Below, piece after piece: positions 25,263 through 26,131 of a stretch of 26,131 bases of DNA. Position 1 is the first letter of the stretch. Each line of letters begins with the position of its first letter. Both the position numbers and the translations under genes were made by a program. Source of the DNA: JAAYZM01 sp964510785 (lineage in GTDB: Bacteria; Actinomycetota; Actinomycetes; Actinomycetales; Cellulomonadaceae); NCBI GenBank assembly GCA_964510785.1, contig CAZECM010000043.1:1-26131 (forward strand), written 5' to 3'. Below the pieces are notes generated by a model that saw nothing but the letters and a program-made list of their open reading frames with translations, ran no database searches and was not told the DNA's origin.

Positions 25263-25582
25263 TCGACGTTCCCGTACTTGTTGGCGAGCGCGGCCACCAC
25301 AGCCATCGGATCGCCTTCCTCGCCCTGACGCTCCCGGAACTCCTGAATCGCCGCGGCAGAGATGCGGTGGTGCTTGCCGACTCTGCGGAAGCTGATCCGC
25401 CCCACCGACATGAGCCACATCAGCGTCGGCCGCGACATGCCGAGAATCTTCGCGGCCTGGGTGGCGGTGAACTCCTGCTTGGCGCTCTCGCGGGGAAGAC
25501 GCAGCGTCATCTCGATCTCGGACTGGTCACCGGCCAAGCCCGAGCGCAGGGCCTCGACGTCCTCGGTCAGTGCGGTGCTCAT
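25259..25582 (-). CDS. helix-turn-helix antitoxin-like protein (excisionase family fold)
   Basis: A 107-residue protein with a central MerR/excisionase-type helix-turn-helix: EFTATQAAKILGMSRPTLMW, then LMSVGRISFRRVGKHHRISA. It ends in a short acidic and helical tail. Proteins of this form precede PIN toxins in actinobacterial toxin-antitoxin pairs, and a PIN fragment does follow, overlapping the stop. The ATG at 25582 was chosen because GGGAGG lies 4 bases upstream; the longer frame to 25690 crosses a repeat operator. With its toxin broken it is now an orphan antitoxin or a free transcription regulator. Confidence 0.82.
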   Translation of the reverse strand: MSTALTEDVEALRSGLAGDQSEIEMTLRLPRESAKQEFTATQAAKILGMSRPTLMWLMSVGRISFRRVGKHHRISAAAIQEFRERQGEEGDPMAVVAALANKYGNVD

Positions 25583-25605
25583 GTCGCCTCCCGGCAGCCG
25601 TGAAT

Positions 25606-25633
25606 CACCTAAGTGCTTTAGGTGCTCTAGGTG
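25606..25633. promoter_or_regulatory. three-copy operator upstream of the helix-turn-helix gene
   Basis: CACCTAA-gtgct-TTAGGTG (25606-25624) is a perfect inverted repeat with 7-base arms. A third copy follows in direct repeat: CTTTAGGTG at 25616-25624 and CTCTAGGTG at 25625-25633, 9 bases apart. The half-site is TAGGTG. It lies 24 bases before the ATG, as expected for an autoregulated antitoxin. A TAGATT hexamer at 25665-25670 (minus strand) could be the -10, but its best -35 candidate is only 14 bases away. Confidence 0.6.
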
Positions 25634-25716
25634 CACACGCTCGGGAGTGCCGGTGGCGAGCGGAAATCTACGGCTGCGGTTGGTCCACAACGAGCATCTT
25701 GCGGACTAGGGACAAA

Positions 25717-25763
25717 CGAACCGACCCCTGAATCCGCGTTTCCGCGGGTCAGGGGCCGGTTCG
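25717..25763. terminator. glnA1 terminator hairpin
   Basis: CGAACCG-a-CCCCTGA-at-CCGCG-tttc-CGCGG-g-TCAGGGG-c-CGGTTCG forms a long hairpin of 19 base pairs with small internal mismatches. It lies 14 bases after the glnA1 stop on the minus strand. The base-paired arms and the lack of a T-run are typical of strong terminators in high-GC actinobacteria. Confidence 0.75.
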
Positions 25764-25777
25764 CTAGGTCTCAGAGC

Positions 25778-26131
25778 CTAGACGTCGTAGTAGAGCTCGA
25801 ACTCGTGCGGGTGCGGGCGCAGCCGGATCGGGTCGACCTCGGCGGAGCGCTTGTAGTCGATCCACGTCGAGATCAGGTCCGGCGTGAAGACGTTGCCGGC
25901 CGTGAGGAAGTCGTGGTCGGCCTCGAGGTTGTCGAGCACCTCGGAGAGCGAGCCGGGAACCTGCGCGATCTGCGCGTGCTCCTCGGGCGGCAGCTCGTAG
26001 AGGTCCTTGTCGACCGGCTCCGGCGGCTCGATGCGGTTCTGGATGCCGTCGAGGCCAGCCATGAGCATCGCCGCGAACGCGAGGTACGGGTTGCTCGACG
26101 GGTCCGGCACGCGGAACTCGACGCGCTTGGC
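25778..26131 (-). CDS. glnA1: glutamine synthetase type I, C-terminal part
   Basis: The last 117 residues of the main glutamine synthetase, cut by the window edge. It joins ammonia to glutamate using ATP. The segment begins in the conserved RVEFRVPDPSSNPYLAFAA block. It contains the adenylylation loop KDLYELPPEE, whose tyrosine is the site modified by GlnE, and ends in the usual HPHEFELYYDV. It is convergent with glnE, as in M. tuberculosis, but separated from it by the accessory region. Confidence 0.96.
   Translation of the reverse strand, partial: AKRVEFRVPDPSSNPYLAFAAMLMAGLDGIQNRIEPPEPVDKDLYELPPEEHAQIAQVPGSLSEVLDNLEADHDFLTAGNVFTPDLISTWIDYKRSAEVDPIRLRPHPHEFELYYDV

Noticed and set aside
12501..25777. 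CRISPR array or phage structural genes in the island
   Set aside because: No regularly spaced repeats and no capsid, tail, portal or complete integrase sequence were seen.

Overview
The window is a stretch of a very GC-rich actinobacterial chromosome, most likely from the Micrococcales (Cellulomonas-like). This rests on codon use, a polyphosphate glucokinase, an RNase P RNA of the bacterial A type, leaderless promoters, and a glnA2-glnE / glnA1 arrangement like that of Mycobacterium tuberculosis. No species can be named from the sequence alone.

Left core region (1-11761): the 3' part of rnpB; a minus-strand operon map - ppgK - small hypothetical gene, each overlapping the next by 4 bases; a divergent small SPOR-like gene; a second minus-strand operon (OatA-like membrane acyltransferase, glutamine-dependent NAD synthetase nadE, panB); then, on the plus strand, glnA2 and glnE joined by a GTGA overlap; then a GlsB-type membrane protein. 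At the far right (25778-26131) the 3' end of glnA1 lies on the minus strand, facing glnE. In M. tuberculosis glnA1 and glnE-glnA2 sit next to each other in this convergent layout. The roughly 14 kb between glnE and glnA1 here therefore looks like an insertion hot spot.

Accessory region (11847-25777): a VapBC-type toxin-antitoxin pair; a strong hairpin; then a seven-gene minus-strand operon (24622 down to 12812) whose genes overlap or lie 2 bases apart. Its base composition is clearly lower in GC than the flanks. Last come a decayed mobile-element scar (excisionase fragment, possible integrase start, PIN-toxin fragment), an intact helix-turn-helix antitoxin-like gene with a repeat operator, and the glnA1 terminator.

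The seven-gene operon is the main find. In transcription order it encodes (1) a Zc3h12a/NYN-like RNase joined to a zinc ribbon and an FHA domain, (2) a TerY-like vWA protein with an intact MIDAS, (3) a protein kinase with a zinc ribbon, (4) a UPF1-like SF1 helicase, (5) a winged-helix protein of unknown function, (6) an McrB-like AAA+ GTPase with about 300 residues of coiled coil, and (7) a DUF2357-like protein ending in twelve cysteines. The set combines features of the TerY-P phospho-signalling module and of coiled-coil McrBC-type (type IV, CoCoNuT-like) restriction systems. I infer an antiphage or stress-response system in which kinase-vWA-FHA signalling controls an RNase effector, while the McrB/DUF2357/helicase proteins sense or process nucleic acid. 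No PP2C phosphatase and no clear McrC nuclease motif are visible, so it does not match the standard form of either family.
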